This document shows, in pieces, positions 1 to 10,704 of a stretch of 30,866 bases of DNA. The notes under the pieces are model-generated. The model did no database searches. It saw nothing but the letters and a program-made list of their open reading frames with translations, and was not told the DNA's origin. Where the stretch lies: assembly GCA_026260175.1 (NCBI GenBank), contig JAKCWW010004022.1:1-30866 (forward strand). Reading direction: 5' to 3'. The position numbers and the translations under genes were made by a program. The stretch comes from Reticulitermes lucifugus (lineage: Eukaryota > Arthropoda > Insecta > Blattodea > Rhinotermitidae). Position 1 is the stretch's first letter; each line of letters starts with the position of its first letter.

Positions 1-917
1 ATGTTGGTCTATTAAAACTTTTAATTAGTTAACAAGATGCACGGTGAATACAACGTGAAATATTCGGATTTTATTTTACAAGGAAGCGTTTGATTATGGT
101 TTAAAAAAAGAGCACCCACCTACGACCAATCCAAACTTTTATGTCCACAGCATAACTGGCCGTATTACTGGACATTAAGACATAAAGTAACAAAGAGGCC
201 ACTGCATAAAATCTCGTGTCAAAATGAGAATTAAGGCATTGTTTTTATTTCCACAGAATTCTTGGTAGAAACCATCTCAAAATGTCTCTTAAAACAGACT
301 CTGCAGTCTAACAAGACCGAATCTATCTTTCAGTGACTTTTAATGCAATGTTGCTCCGAAATCCCATGCAGTTTAACATATTCCCAAAACAAGAGTTTTA
401 AAAGCAGAATATTTTAGCGCGTTCAGTTTGAAAGCGTGCCAGAAACAGTTTCTGTGAATAATGAAGACAAATGGGACAGGATGAGCTGTCTGATGTAGAC
501 TATTAAATGATACGTAACACCAGTATAACTCAATGAAGGGAAGACAATTCCTTCTACAGGGTCTATTAAAACTTTTAATTAAAATCCGAACATAATAATA
601 GTATTCTTCTGATTGTGGAGGTCCTGTCCTCGATTTTCGGCCTGTAGATCGGCGTCCCCAACTGAGACGTTCTGTGCATTTGCTCTGCCTATATAGGCAA
701 GTGCTATAACTCTTAAAATAGGTCACGACCTCTTTCTTTCGATTTGTGTAAAATTCTCGATTATCACCTTGTATGCTATAAGCTGCGTAGTTAAAGTGGC
801 TTCGCTAAATAAACTAAAGTTCTTTGTGTTTTCAGAATTTATTCATTATATCCTTTCGTTGGTCAGCTTGAGTTCGCAACTATTCCGGTAACAAAGTTCG
901 AAAGTATTCTATCAAAG
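1..917. other. Non-coding, upstream or intronic
   Basis: AT-rich sequence with no recognisable exon. A minus-strand open frame at 373-726 matches no family I know, has no splice context and is probably chance. No glutamate-receptor amino-terminal-domain exon was found here or anywhere before 3926, so the 5' end of the gene lies outside the window. Confidence 0.5.
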
Positions 918-1174
918 AGTATATCCGGGAGTTGCAAGGTTCGATTCTCGGTCGGGATACCGCCTATCCTAACTGAGGGTTTTCTTGCTCTCCCTCATTC
1001 GTTCTGGGCAATTGTAATGATAGTACGTAAAGTTAGACCACCACTACTTCTATTTACTTCCTTTCCTATTCATTCTTCACTAATAACCTTCCCATAGGAC
1101 GCTATATAATCTGAGTTACTGACAGCGTCATTTACAAACTGTTTATAAATACGTAAATAAATAAATAAATAAAT
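918..1174 (+). repeat. tRNA-derived SINE, copy 1
   Basis: A B-box-like GGTTCGATTCTC begins at 938 and the unit ends in an (AAAT)n tail at about 1152-1174, the usual layout of a tRNA-headed SINE. A diverged copy lies at 15313-15550, sharing the words GCCTATCCTAACT/GCCTATCCTGACT and a GAGTTA(C/G)TGA(C/T)AGCGTC block near the 3' end. The tRNA head is too decayed to name the parent tRNA. Confidence 0.6.
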
Positions 1175-1312
1175 TGACAAGCCTAAATATGAATGACCGT
1201 TAGGGATCTTTACTAGGATACAGTAACCGTTTACACATATTGCACGAACAGATATTCTATTTGATTTTATCGAGTCACTTGTAAAAATGTTATTTCTTTT
1301 ATATGTTACTTA

Positions 1313-1687
1313 TACAGGCATACCCCGACTTACGACACTTCGACTTACGACACTTCGCACTTACGACGCTTTTCAATTGCCACCATGCCCCGAACTTTAG
1401 GCGCTTGCTTCGTAGTTACGACACCTTAACGACATGACGCTACCGCTCTCATCGGCTTCCACCACTTGGCGTCGCTGTCGTCAGTTTGCTTACAAACACG
1501 CTTCACTTTGCATCTCTGTGATACGCTCTGTGATTAAGTGAATATTATTAAACTGTTTACATTATAACTTTTATTTTACTGTACATGCATTGATAAGTGA
1601 AAAAATGCATTGCTTCGAGTAGCGACGATTTTCGAGTTACAACAGTGGTCTGGAACCTAATCTGTCGTAAGTGGGGGTGTGCCTGTA
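1313..1687. mobile_element. pogo/Tigger-like MITE with TA target duplication
   Basis: A 371-nt element (1315-1685) has terminal inverted repeats of about 22 nt: CAGGCATACCCCGACTTACG at the left and, reading inward from the right, CAGGCACACCCCCACTTACG. TA dinucleotides flank it at 1313-1314 and 1686-1687. The CAGGCATACC terminus resembles the Tigger/pogo branch of Tc1-mariner. No transposase remains, so it is non-autonomous. Near the left end the word CGACTTACGACACTT is partly repeated. Confidence 0.8.
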
Positions 1688-1892
1688 CAAGGTACTTTAT
1701 TTGATCATGAGGTCAGACTGGGCACAAAAAAGGGACAGTCAAAGGAGGATTTAGGTCTCCCGTTGCTTTCAATGTGCGCGCGTTGTCTACCACAGTACCT
1801 ACTATTGTGAGGCAGTTTTCCGTGGTTTTACTAAGTCTCTCCCAATACAAATTTTTTTTAATATCCTAAACTATGTGAGAGCCGAGGTTTTT
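1688..1892. other. Intergenic/intronic, nothing recognised
   Basis: No coding potential, terminal repeat or RNA gene is visible between the MITE and the next repeat. Confidence 0.4.
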
Positions 1893-2003
1893 GTTGTTCT
1901 GGGATGTTACGCAGCGTTGATTGGTAGTTAGTTACAGACGTTACGTGACATCCTTTTGGCCATCTTCAAGGGTCAAATAGTTCAAGAAGAAATCACGCAT
2001 AGC
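1893..2003 (+). repeat. Interspersed repeat family X, fragment 1
   Basis: It opens with TTCTGGGATGTTACGC and contains CATCTTCAAGGGTCAA. The same words recur, diverged, at 6541-6835, 11010-11215, 28467-28700 and around the gap at 20431-20640. That recurrence is direct evidence of an interspersed family. This copy is truncated. I do not know the family's formal name. Confidence 0.6.
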
Positions 2004-2419
2004 TGAAAGCCGCTTCATTTGCTATTCATATCTGTTCATGATTCATAACTATACATGGTTTTGTTTTAAATAACCTCTGTAGTTGATAACAATGATGTGA
2101 AACTAGGAACGAGCGAGCCATCTACAACGTTATTTCCTCCACTAATTTAATTAACACCATCGAAATCGAGCACGTTAGAATAGCCGTAATATTGAGATTT
2201 CTTGGGTACCAAGCTTGTTCGGGTTACTACCTAAAGTGTGACCATTCACGCGGGATTTCTCAACTTTCCAGGTTACTCCAAGGACATTGCCTTGACATAG
2301 ACGACGAGAGCCTTCTTTTAAACCCTTCGCTACTGCTACCATTCATGATTAATATATATGTATTTACGCCCCATGTGTTAACTACCTCCATGCAGCATCT
2401 TCCTTCCTGAGAAGCTAAT
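2004..2419. other. Non-coding, nothing recognised
   Basis: An open frame of 72 codons at 2192-2410 has no domain or splice context and is taken as chance. No terminal repeats are evident. Confidence 0.4.
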
Positions 2420-2595
2420 AGGTCATCAGCCAGTCAAGAAATTTCCGGCATCTTATGAAACCTGAACGTTCATTACAGTGTTCACAAGAGTCCGCCACTT
2501 CTTCCTGTTCGGAGCCAAGTGAATGCAGTCAACACCACTTTGCCCCACTTTTAAGATCCATTTTAATATTATTCTTCTACCTGGGCCTAGGTTTA
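2420..2595 (-). pseudogene. LINE C-terminal tail, decayed
   Basis: The minus strand reads GRRIILKWILKVGQSG then a WI/LA-type segment (CIHLAPNRKKWRTLV), followed by NTVMNVQVS, a stop and AGNFLTG. This resembles the conserved tail after the reverse transcriptase of insect RTE/Jockey-type LINEs. A related tail lies at 11965-12215, also on the minus strand. Only the tail is present and stops interrupt it, so it is a dead 5'-truncated copy. The clade assignment is inference. Confidence 0.6.
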
Positions 2596-2613
2596 TGAAT
2601 TTTTAAACTAAAG

Positions 2614-3531
2614 TGAATAAATATGCCGTAAATCACAACACTTGTATATCTGGTTATTTATTATAATTTTATACTACATGTTCCGGCCTCTTTTGCCCGT
2701 CATCAGGTATATATGAACACAAAAAATGCTAAGAGGAAAGGTAATTACAAAAAAGTTGAAGCTTAGAATAATATCTAATTCTTTACAGTTGACGTGGGAA
2801 TTTATGAGAATAAAAGGTCTTATGTCTAATGCAGGTAGGCCTACTATAAACGTATAGAGAAGGTTACATTGTGAAAATCTGTAGCAGGTGCCTATTTAGG
2901 TATGTATATAAGTTTAAATAATAGTATCTGTTACATTTTGGGATATTTTGTAAGCACTCTGTGGATAAGTTATCGTCGTTTTAGGTTATGTATATGCCAG
3001 TGACTGCTATACAACAAATATAATATAGGCCTACCCTCGGTTTCATAGGATATATTTTTCCACCAAAAGCTACATTATAAGCTTTAAAAAAAACAGATAC
3101 ACCAAAACCAGCATATAATCCAAGAATGTCAAACTGATCTCCGTACGAGAGACACATAACCTAAAACCACGATAACTTAACCACAGTGTGCTTACAAAAA
3201 ATCCAAAAATGTAACAGATACTACTATTTAAACTTGCGTACATACCCCAAGAGGAACCTACTACAGATTTGCATAATGTAACCTTCTCTATACGTTTATA
3301 GTAGGCCTACCTGCATTAGATGCATGAATTTTGTTCTTATAAATTCCCACTTCAGCTGTAAAGAATAAGATCTTATTCTAACCTTTCTATTTTGTGTTTG
3401 TAACTATCCTTTCTCTTAGTATTTATTGTGTTCAGATATACCTGATGATGGCCAAAAGAGGCCGAAACATGTAGTATAAAATTACAATAACTAACCAGTT
3501 ATACAAGTGTTGTGATGGACGGTATATTTAT
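2614..3531. mobile_element. Long foldback element carrying hammerhead-like motifs
   Basis: Two arms of about 410 nt (roughly 2614-3030 and 3120-3531) are inverted copies with a centre of about 90 nt. Shared words include ATCACAACACTTGTATA against its complement at the right end, and TATAGTAGGCCTACCTGCAT against its complement in the left arm. No protein is encoded. Each arm holds a CTGATGA...GAAAC-type motif oriented outward. Such motifs sit in the terminal repeats of Penelope-like elements and retrozymes, so a head-to-head pair of such units is a reasonable guess; a foldback DNA transposon is the alternative. Confidence 0.75.
3437..3478 (+). ncRNA. Hammerhead-ribozyme-like motif (type I, short stem III)
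   Basis: In order: stem I 5' strand TATAC (3437-3441), core CTGATGA (3442-3448), stem II GGCC/GGCC with a 6-nt loop (3450-3453 and 3460-3463), GAAA (3464-3467), a palindromic ACATGT stem III, a GUA cleavage-site triplet (3471-3473), and stem I 3' strand GTATA (3474-3478), fully complementary to the 5' strand. One extra U (3449) lies between the core and stem II, unlike the textbook form. The short palindromic stem III would favour dimers, as described for Penelope and retrozyme hammerheads. The left arm's copy has the core GAAA altered. Confidence 0.65.
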
Positions 3532-3925
3532 TTATTTTAATTTGTACATTTCGCAACGGGATGTACCAACCAAAGTTTATGCACTTTTCTTCTCCCCCAT
3601 GTGTGCCACATGCTCCACCCATCTTCATCCTCCTTGTTTTGATAACCCTAATTATATTTGGCGAGGAGTAAAAATCATGAAATCTTCACCATACAGTTTT
3701 CTCAAGCTTCCTGTTACTTCCTCCGTTTGAGGTTCAAATATCCTCCTCAGTACAATCAATTCTGTGCCATAGGCTTTGAATTTGAAACAGCGTCATCATC
3801 TGCTTACAACCTGTAGTTGATAATCTTTTGAAAAATTAACTCAGAAGTCATTCGGTTTCAGATGTAGTCTCTATCCATTTGGAGTACAGGAGACTGTTTT
3901 AAGGTGAATGCCTGCCACTGTTCAG
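3532..3925 (+). other. Intron end upstream of exon A
   Basis: Non-coding. The 3' splice site is the AG at 3924-3925 in CCACTGTTCAG, with a short, rather weak pyrimidine tract. The reading frame happens to stay open upstream to 3908, but that part does not match the receptor family. Confidence 0.6.
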
Positions 3926-4129
3926 GAAGTTCCTTTCGTGATGGTGCGTGAAGGGAAGAACTACACGGGGAACTCGCGTTTCTATGGATTCTGTGTGGAT
4001 ATTCTGCACCGAACAGCGCAGCACGCCGGCTTCGACTACATTTTGGATCTTGCCTCAGATGGGAAATATGGCGCTCAGGATCCCATCAGTGGCGAGTGGA
4101 ATGGGATGGTGCTGCAGCTCATGAAGCAT
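3926..4129 (+). CDS. Kainate-type glutamate receptor, alternative S1 exon A
   Basis: This internal exon has 68 codons, phase 0 at both ends. It begins EVPFVMVREGKNYTGN and ends EWNGMVLQLMKH before the donor GTAGGT at 4130. It encodes most of the upper lobe (S1) of the extracellular glutamate-binding domain. By alignment to GluA2, residue 1 (Glu) matches E402 and residue 48 (Tyr in DGKYG) matches Y450, so two ligand-pocket positions are kept. It is the same length as exon B and 35/68 identical to it. The last codon CAT before GT makes the donor atypical at -1. It differs from B at RFYGFC against RYEGFC, and at many surface positions. Receptor class is confident; alternative use with B is inferred. 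Confidence 0.93.
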
Positions 4130-5224
4130 GTAGGTACTTGTCGAAACAGCTTATACGAAATTTAGGAAGTGCCCTTCAGCACCGGTCTCTGTCTCAGCGT
4201 TGCCACCAGGTAGGATTTTGTCGCTTCTCCCTCGCTTTCCTATCACGAACATCAGGTGTAGTAGTTCGCTAATTTAGGATACAGTTGGTATTCATACGTG
4301 CATAGATTTGTCTTTATAAATATTAGATTCTTTGTTTTGGGAAGATAACAAGTATTATTAATCTTGCTTTTTCTAAGTGTATTGCTCTCTGAAGTAAAGT
4401 CTTTTGATGTATAATCAATCTCACAAGGCTCATTTACAGTTACTTGGTGACTTTCTTTCATTTATACGATGAATCAGATTGAATCCGTCAATGAAGCTGG
4501 GGACTATGGGTTTAATTACCGGTAGGGGTAGATTTCAGCCCCTTATTCTGAGGCTCCTTCGATGGGTACCCCAGACCTTTTTCTCTCACGTATCCGGATT
4601 AAGAATCCATGGAGTATGAAATATATTTTTCCTGAAGTCTTATATGGTGTAATGCTTACGTATATGCACAACTTAATTTTTCTTATCTGTACACTAGACA
4701 TATTGATTCCAGGTCACGTATGTCAAACATCTATATTAGCTTTGCTTAATAATAACACAGAGCCATCATAAATCATAGTATTTAACTTAAATGTTCGAGA
4801 ATTCGATGAACTTTTGAAATAGTGGCGGAAGTTGCGTGAGAAATAGTTACCATACCCGATCGCCAGACGTTGGTGTGCACCACACCACGATAAGCATACA
4901 GTGTGTACACACGAAGAAACAACAAATATTCTTCCTTCAGGTTCAAATGATGAACACGTTTTGAAATATTACTTGCTTTTATTGAAATTTAATTTAGGGA
5001 ACACAGTAGAAACAGCACACATTCTTCTTTATATTTGATTAGTGAACGCACGTAGAAACAAATCTTAGTTCTTCAAATGTTGCTGAGTGAACACATACAT
5101 AAAACACGCCCAACTTTCCTTCTTCATTAATACCTTCATTTTCGTATGTCTTTAACTTGGAAGTCTATTAGCCGTAATTATTGCACCCACTCGACGATAA
5201 TTGAATCACGTATTAGATATAAAG
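4130..5224 (+). other. Intron A-B, first part
   Basis: AT-rich intron. Around 4905-5110 a loose, degenerate tandem pattern recurs at about 55-60 nt (AGGGAACACAGTAGAAAC, AGTGAACGCACGTAGAAAC, GAGTGAACACATACATAAAAC). Open frames here lack domains. Nothing else is recognised. Confidence 0.4.
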
Positions 5225-5475
5225 GTAAAGGTAAATTTCACCCTAGAACAGGCACTGAAGGCCGTGAAGGGGAATGTAAGTATAGCTCTACTCTTTGTTT
5301 AACCTCGGCGCTAGATGGGTATGTGTTGGTCAACGCCACGCCCCGGCCGCCTTACTCCCGGTAAAGAGACACGGTACCCACCGTACAGGAGGCTGGGTGG
5401 GCCCCAGGGCCGGTCTGGACGGGTGCGGAAAATCTCGCCCTCACAGAGATTCGATTCCCGGACCGCCCACCTAGT
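5225..5475 (+). repeat. GC-rich tRNA-like SINE-type repeat
   Basis: It opens with AAAGGTAAAGGTAAAT and becomes strikingly GC-rich in an AT-rich intron. The last 76 nt (5396-5471) start with GGTGGGC and end with the exact complement GCCCACC, like a 7-bp acceptor stem. A B-box-like GATTCGATTCCCGG lies near the 3' end. The T-stem does not pair, so it is not a working tRNA gene. Open frames on both strands over this block are by-products of its GC content. Confidence 0.6.
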
Positions 5476-6540
5476 GTTTGTGTGTGTATATGATATATGG
5501 ACCACATGTACAAATATAATTTGCTTTCTTCGTGACATATATTGGCTGTAGTTAGTGCTGTAAATCCATCGTGGTAATTAACTTACGTAGTGGACATGTG
5601 CTTGGGTTAGTAAACACTTGTATAAATATTAAACATTATATATTCACGAACGGTTTTACTTTTTTGATACGGTCTATGGAAGTGTAACTTTTGTTGCGTT
5701 GTACCAGTTCTATGAAGACAATTAAATCACGCAGAAGATATGATTTTCATTTAGGAAACACGTATAGAAGCAGTAGGCAGGGTTAAAGTTAATAAAGCTG
5801 ACATCGTCACACACTTTTGATTTTTCTCAGTGTCGTTGTAGTTTATTCTTCATTACTCTTCTCATTGAAAGATAGTCAACCCCACTTGCTGACGCATGCA
5901 GTAACAGGCCTGTAATAAAGATCTGATGTCACATCTGCTCCGCCTTCTTGCTTGCTTACGAATTGAACTGAAATTAAATCTCAGGTGAAGCTTGGAATTT
6001 TGTGTATTATACAGGATTTAATGTAAGTGCTGATAAGGATCCATTTTGTAGACAGTTTAATTGTATTTTTTCTTTACCTGTACCTTTCATTTCATATCCT
6101 ACTTACCCACAATTTTCATCTGTCGGAATTCGTTTGGTTATATTTGCACAACATCTCTATTGCTGTATGGCAGTAGAGGAGTCTGTCATTTTATGAGCTT
6201 CAACAGGGCATATAATTCTGTAATATAAGATGATTATGCAATCTTTCCATTGGATCTCGGCGTTTCTTTAGCTGACACGCAACACTATCTACCAAATTAT
6301 CGAAGCAATCCTCTCCATGGGTTTTTGGTGTTTAAAGACTGTCAGAAATACCAATTTTTACGGAATATGGTTAATTACGTTTCCGATATCATAACACGTA
6401 GTCGCTAGCATTTTAAAGAGTAACAACGCCCAAAGAATTAAAATACAAGCTGTCACGTAATTAAAACAATTCGAAATTATGATTTCAGTCGCCTCCAAAA
6501 CATCTACGGCATTACGAATATTCAACTTCTCACAGCTCTG
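5476..6540 (+). other. Intron A-B, middle part
   Basis: AT-rich, no exon, terminal repeat or RNA gene recognised. Short open frames at 6002-6196 and 6358-6555 show no domain. Confidence 0.4.
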
Positions 6541-6835
6541 TTGCTGAAGATTCAAGTCTTTTGGGATGTTACGCCGTGTAAACGGGCAAGCAGTTACCGA
6601 CGTTCAAAGGATCGTAATGCCCTCATCTTCAGGTCAAGCAGCCCCAGAAGAGTGTCTGGAATTCCCTTTATGAACTGCTTGAACCTGAATGTGGCCCTGA
6701 ATATGAAAGCAGCACGATTCTTCGAAACGTTGGTAACTCTTTACCATCAATTCGACGTGACATCCCAGAAGACTTCAACCTCTACCGCAGTACTTGCATA
6801 TCGCTTAAACAGGCGTGGAGACCGTATATAATGTA
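6541..6835 (+). repeat. Interspersed repeat family X, long copy
   Basis: It contains TTTGGGATGTTACGCCGTGT, CATCTTCAGGTCAAGCAG and ATATGAAAGCAGCACGATTC, then TTCGAAACGTTGGTAACTC. A 96-codon frame runs through it. Its peptide (containing FWDVTPCKRASSYRR and MKAARFFETLVTLYHQ) is of a kind I associate with repetitive insect DNA, not with a host gene. The 3' half is shared with 11080-11200. Confidence 0.6.
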
Positions 6836-7747
6836 AAAAATTCTAAGTGAATTTTGTGATATCTTTGGGTGTTCTTAGGTTCACGGTAAGAAACAGAAAA
6901 TTACATGTTAGAGCAGTGGTTTTAAACCAATGTACCCTGAGGCTTTGAAAAGAGTTATGGCTATATAAAAATAAATAGGAAAATTGACATTTTTAAAATG
7001 AAGAAATGATAGTGGATTTCCAGACGCACGCGCAAATACGAAATTTAGAAAGGGGCTGGGGATTTGATGAGGTTTTTGCTAAGCGGAGGGAACACAATTA
7101 GGCCTATATAAAATTGGAAACCACTGCATTTGCTTAAGCTTTTTCAATTCATATTTTCTTCAAAATGTTATTGCCCATCTGCTTCACGATAATTAGGCGC
7201 TTTCGCATAGTCGCGAAAAGCGTCTATTAGCTTCGACCTGTACGTCCGTCCTTCTATTCGATTGTCCGTCTGTCCGCATGTATCAGCGCGGCTCCTACTG
7301 GAAGGATTCTGTGAAATTTGATATTGGAAAGTTTTATAAAAATCTGTCGAGAAAATCGAAATTTGGGTAAAATCGGACAAAAATATTGGGCATTTTACAT
7401 CAAGACCTAAGTACGTTTTATTGTTACCGGCGACATAAATTCGCCATAAAAGCATTGTTGTGCAATACCTAGTGCTTGTATATTGTTTACAATGACATGT
7501 AGTTCAAAAATAAACAAACATATTGTTGCATTCCCATTGCAACACTCTTTGCGCGAAAGCACCAAAGCTTCACATTACACTACATAGCCTATCTTGTTTT
7601 GTAGTTCTATACACTAAATAACGATGTTTAAAGGTAGATGTTCCTACTGTTATTGTGAATTTCAATTCTCTGTTCTAATTCTAGTCTAGGCTACCGCGAA
7701 ATCAGGACGAATATTCCGGGTTTGCCGCGAGCACTAAAACTTAGTAA
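6836..7747 (+). other. Intron A-B, later part
   Basis: No exon seen. Around 7225-7285 there is a run of GTCCGTC/GTCTGTCCG words often seen in insect repeats, but no element boundaries could be defined. A minus-strand frame at 7168-7455 has no known domain. Confidence 0.35.
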
Positions 7748-7807
7748 CCATTACTAAACTCACAGTTGTTCCTGCAGCCATTACTAAACTCATAATTGTT
7801 CCTGCAG
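7748..7807. repeat. 30-nt tandem duplication
   Basis: Two adjacent copies of CCATTACTAAACTCA..TTGTTCCTGCAG (7748-7777 and 7778-7807) differ at two positions. A small local duplication in the intron with no sign of function. Confidence 0.9.
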
Positions 7808-9349
7808 CTCATCTCAGGGAGTTCCAAGCTGTGCGGAAAGCCCATGCGCAGAGCGCACTCCTTTGCTTGCTGTCTCACCTTCGATTTTAACCACTCACGA
7901 TTTAGAGTCATTATATTTGTAGGCTGCATCGCGTTGTGCACTATGCGGTAGCTATTCTGCAGGTGTGCGAGATCACTGCATCGAAAGGAATATTTCTGAT
8001 TCCAATGACTTAATTTTTTAGATTAGCGGACCCGTCTATGAAAATCTGCACCGATTTTTTTCTGCTTCTTGTGTGTACTAACAAAGGAGCTAGTCAGGAT
8101 TGGTTGAGTTTTCCTCAAGTGTAGCAAGAGTTGCGTTACGTAACGGTCATAAAATTAATTTGGACTTGTACCCGTGATTATAACCACAACATTAACGGTA
8201 TTTCCTAGGTGTCCTTCATAAAAGGGACAACTCTTATGTTTTGACTATTATTATTAGCTTAGGATATATGTAAAATGACGGACAGACATGCATCGTTAAT
8301 CAGGATAATGTATGTGGATTTAATTTCTATTCGGGCCGTAGATTAGGAAACTACGTGATTTGCACGTATTTCTCAAACATGTCTTTATTTTCTGTCACGC
8401 TGTGAGGGAGGTGGCTGATTATTTATCCAAAAGAGAGCAGTCTTATTTTCCGGTAGTACCCTCTTTGAATTTTGGCTGAGGGCTTTTGTGGATTTTCTCA
8501 ATTTATATATGGCACTGTGTACCTTCAGTGGCGCTAAAAACGCCTCTTTTTCGAACTCTTGATCAATAGTCCTTCACGGTCATTCTACAGTCTTAGTCAA
8601 CCTATTCAGTTGATACAGTTTCGATAAATAACCTAAGACTCAATCAGCCACTTTATTCCTAACAGTATATGTGGCTGAGGAATTTAAACACTCATATCAG
8701 TACAGCAAAAACATAGCAGTATGTAATGAAAATGCATGAAAGATTACGTTTACAGTGGTAAAATTCACGTGGTAAATTTTACATTTATGGTTAAGGCCGC
8801 GATTTTAATCCCTCTCGGATCCTCAATGTGCCACTGTGTTTCGTCATGTTTTAATTGATACTCCACGTATGGAAGGGGGGGGGGAGGCTGTTGGTCCTTC
8901 AGGTACTTAAAAAAAAAGGAATCAGTGAAAATTCAGCAAATTTAGGAAAGCGATAAAGTGTCTAAGACTTTGTAAACGCTTCGACTCTTCTGAAAAAGAC
9001 GATACCTGCTGCACTTAAACCAAGAACCTGTAAACTACAGGACGTATGAGCTTCTGTTGCTTTGCGAAATTTGGAAATATAGCATATTTCCACCAGAAAT
9101 CATTTGGAACATGTGAGTCGCTATTTTGAAACCTCGGACGTACAGTTTAAAAAGAAGTCACATATACTTTGCTGATGGGTGAAAGAAAATACTTCTGGAA
9201 GTGGGAGGCAATCTTGACAGTCTGTATATGAACAGTTTCTAAAGTGCAAGATCGGGAATTCGATTGCACTTGTTTATTTCAAACGTATTTACGCTTCTTC
9301 TTTGTTTGTAATTCTAAAATTTGTCTCGGTTTTCTTCTTCTAAGTGGAC
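7808..9349 (+). other. Intron A-B, nothing recognised
   Basis: AT-rich intron without identifiable exons or element ends. A run of ten G lies at 8875-8884. Confidence 0.4.
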
Positions 9350-9560
9350 GATCTTTGTTCCTTGAACGGATTCCGAAGCGCGACTGAGAGCATCGCTACC
9401 TGAAGATTCAACCAACGCTGCTGGCGGTACGAGTAGTAGCGTTCCTTTCGCAGACAGTTAGTTGTTCGTTTTCGCGGCTGCAGCGTCTGATTGTGCAGTG
9501 CTGCTATTTTACCACACGTTGCTCCTAACGGGAAGATGCCAATTTATCGCAGTAGTTTCT
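9350..9560. other. GC-enriched patch of unknown nature
   Basis: This stretch is richer in G, C and CpG than the flanking intron (for example GTTCGTTTTCGCGGCTGCAG near 9466-9482). It contains TCGCAGACAGTTAGTTGTT, which has a loose initiator look, and an ATG at 9536. It could be the 5' part of a lost transposon or a promoter. No coding domain supports either reading. Confidence 0.3.
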
Positions 9561-10319
9561 TTTATCGGAAATTTGTCAAAATGTCGAAAGAGTCGCTCCT
9601 AATTGTTCGATTCATATTATTTATTAGTAGAACAGAGATGATACCAGACATTTGGGACGCAAGATGATTTGCGTCCTGTAATAAACAAGAAGGAAACATG
9701 CATAGGAGGCACTTTGGAAGACATTTATTGAAACTTTAAATACAAATCCCCTGCTGTAAAGAATTAGCTTGGTAAGTTTGAGTTATCGTTAACATAGGCC
9801 TATATAATTTAAATTTTGTCTTTTATCTCACTGGTGAGGAGCACATCTCATATTCAGTCCAGAAATCCCTTCCTTAGAAGGGATTTAGCCTTTTGTCAGA
9901 AGACAAATGACACGCAAAGATATGTTCTCGTCTGTCCGTAAGTTCGTAGTTCATAGTCTTGTACAAAGCAAAGGATGAACCCAGAACGCTTGTTTCATAA
10001 ATCCTCTTGTGCAATAGTGCAAACCTAAGAACTTTCTCCTCGAAATCCATTACTTCTACAGGTGGAATCAAAAGTGAAATCTTAGGCATGTGGAGGGGCA
10101 CAGCGCCGGTGAGAGTAAACGATCTGCTATGGACGTATGGCGATTCTCAGTAGAAATGCTCCGTCATGCTGCTAAAGCCGCTCTTGGGAAAGAGGCCTGT
10201 AAGTGTAACATGTTCACACGAGCACTTACACATGTAATAATGAAGCTAATCACCTGGGGTAGATAGTTATTTCACTGAGCAGAAATAGATATTTTCAAAT
10301 AATAAGACATAGAAAGTTA
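9561..10319 (+). other. Intron A-B, last part
   Basis: No exon or repeat boundary recognised. A minus-strand frame at 9874-10101 has no known domain. Confidence 0.4.
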
Positions 10320-10600
10320 TTCATTCCTTTTCATTTTTTCCTTCTTTTATCGATTTATTCATAATAATTTCTCATATTTTCTTGTATGGCTGCCTTTCCC
10401 TTTCTTTCTCCCCTTTTTTGTTGTTTTTTTGTTTTTTCCTATTACCCTTTTATTTACGTGTATACGTATTTTATTTTTTGTTCTTTCTGTCTACCTTTCC
10501 TGCCTTATCAGGCTTCACTTTTTTATTTATTTTCATATTTTTTTCGTCTCCCTTTATTTCCTTTATCCTCATCGTTGCAGCTTCACTTTTCCTTAGTAGT
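10320..10600 (+). promoter_or_regulatory. Long pyrimidine-rich tract upstream of exon B
   Basis: About 280 nt of mostly T and C (for example CTTTCCCTTTCTTTCTCCCC around 10393) end roughly 100 nt before the exon B acceptor at 10703-10704. Pyrimidine-rich intron stretches next to alternative exons commonly bind PTB-type splicing repressors. Whether this one does is inference. The two plus-strand frames running through it are composition artefacts. Confidence 0.4.
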
Positions 10601-10704
10601 GTGTGTTGATTGCTTTGTGCTGTTGTGTCAGTCCTTGCCGCTGACACGGACGTATTCCCATATAGCCCCTCCCGCACTGCGCTGTAGCTAATTGCTGACT
10701 CTAG

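Noticed and set aside
373..726. Minus-strand frame of 117 codons as an upstream gene
   Set aside because: No recognisable domain, low-complexity-free but family-less peptide, and no supporting signals.
5396..5471. A real tRNA gene of 76 nt
   Set aside because: The acceptor stem pairs, but the T-stem does not and no clear anticodon arm forms.
5311..5551. Overlapping frames on both strands over the GC-rich block
   Set aside because: They lie in a tRNA-like SINE-type repeat.
10382..10691. Two overlapping plus-strand frames rich in Phe, Leu and Ser
   Set aside because: They follow from the pyrimidine-rich tract upstream of exon B.
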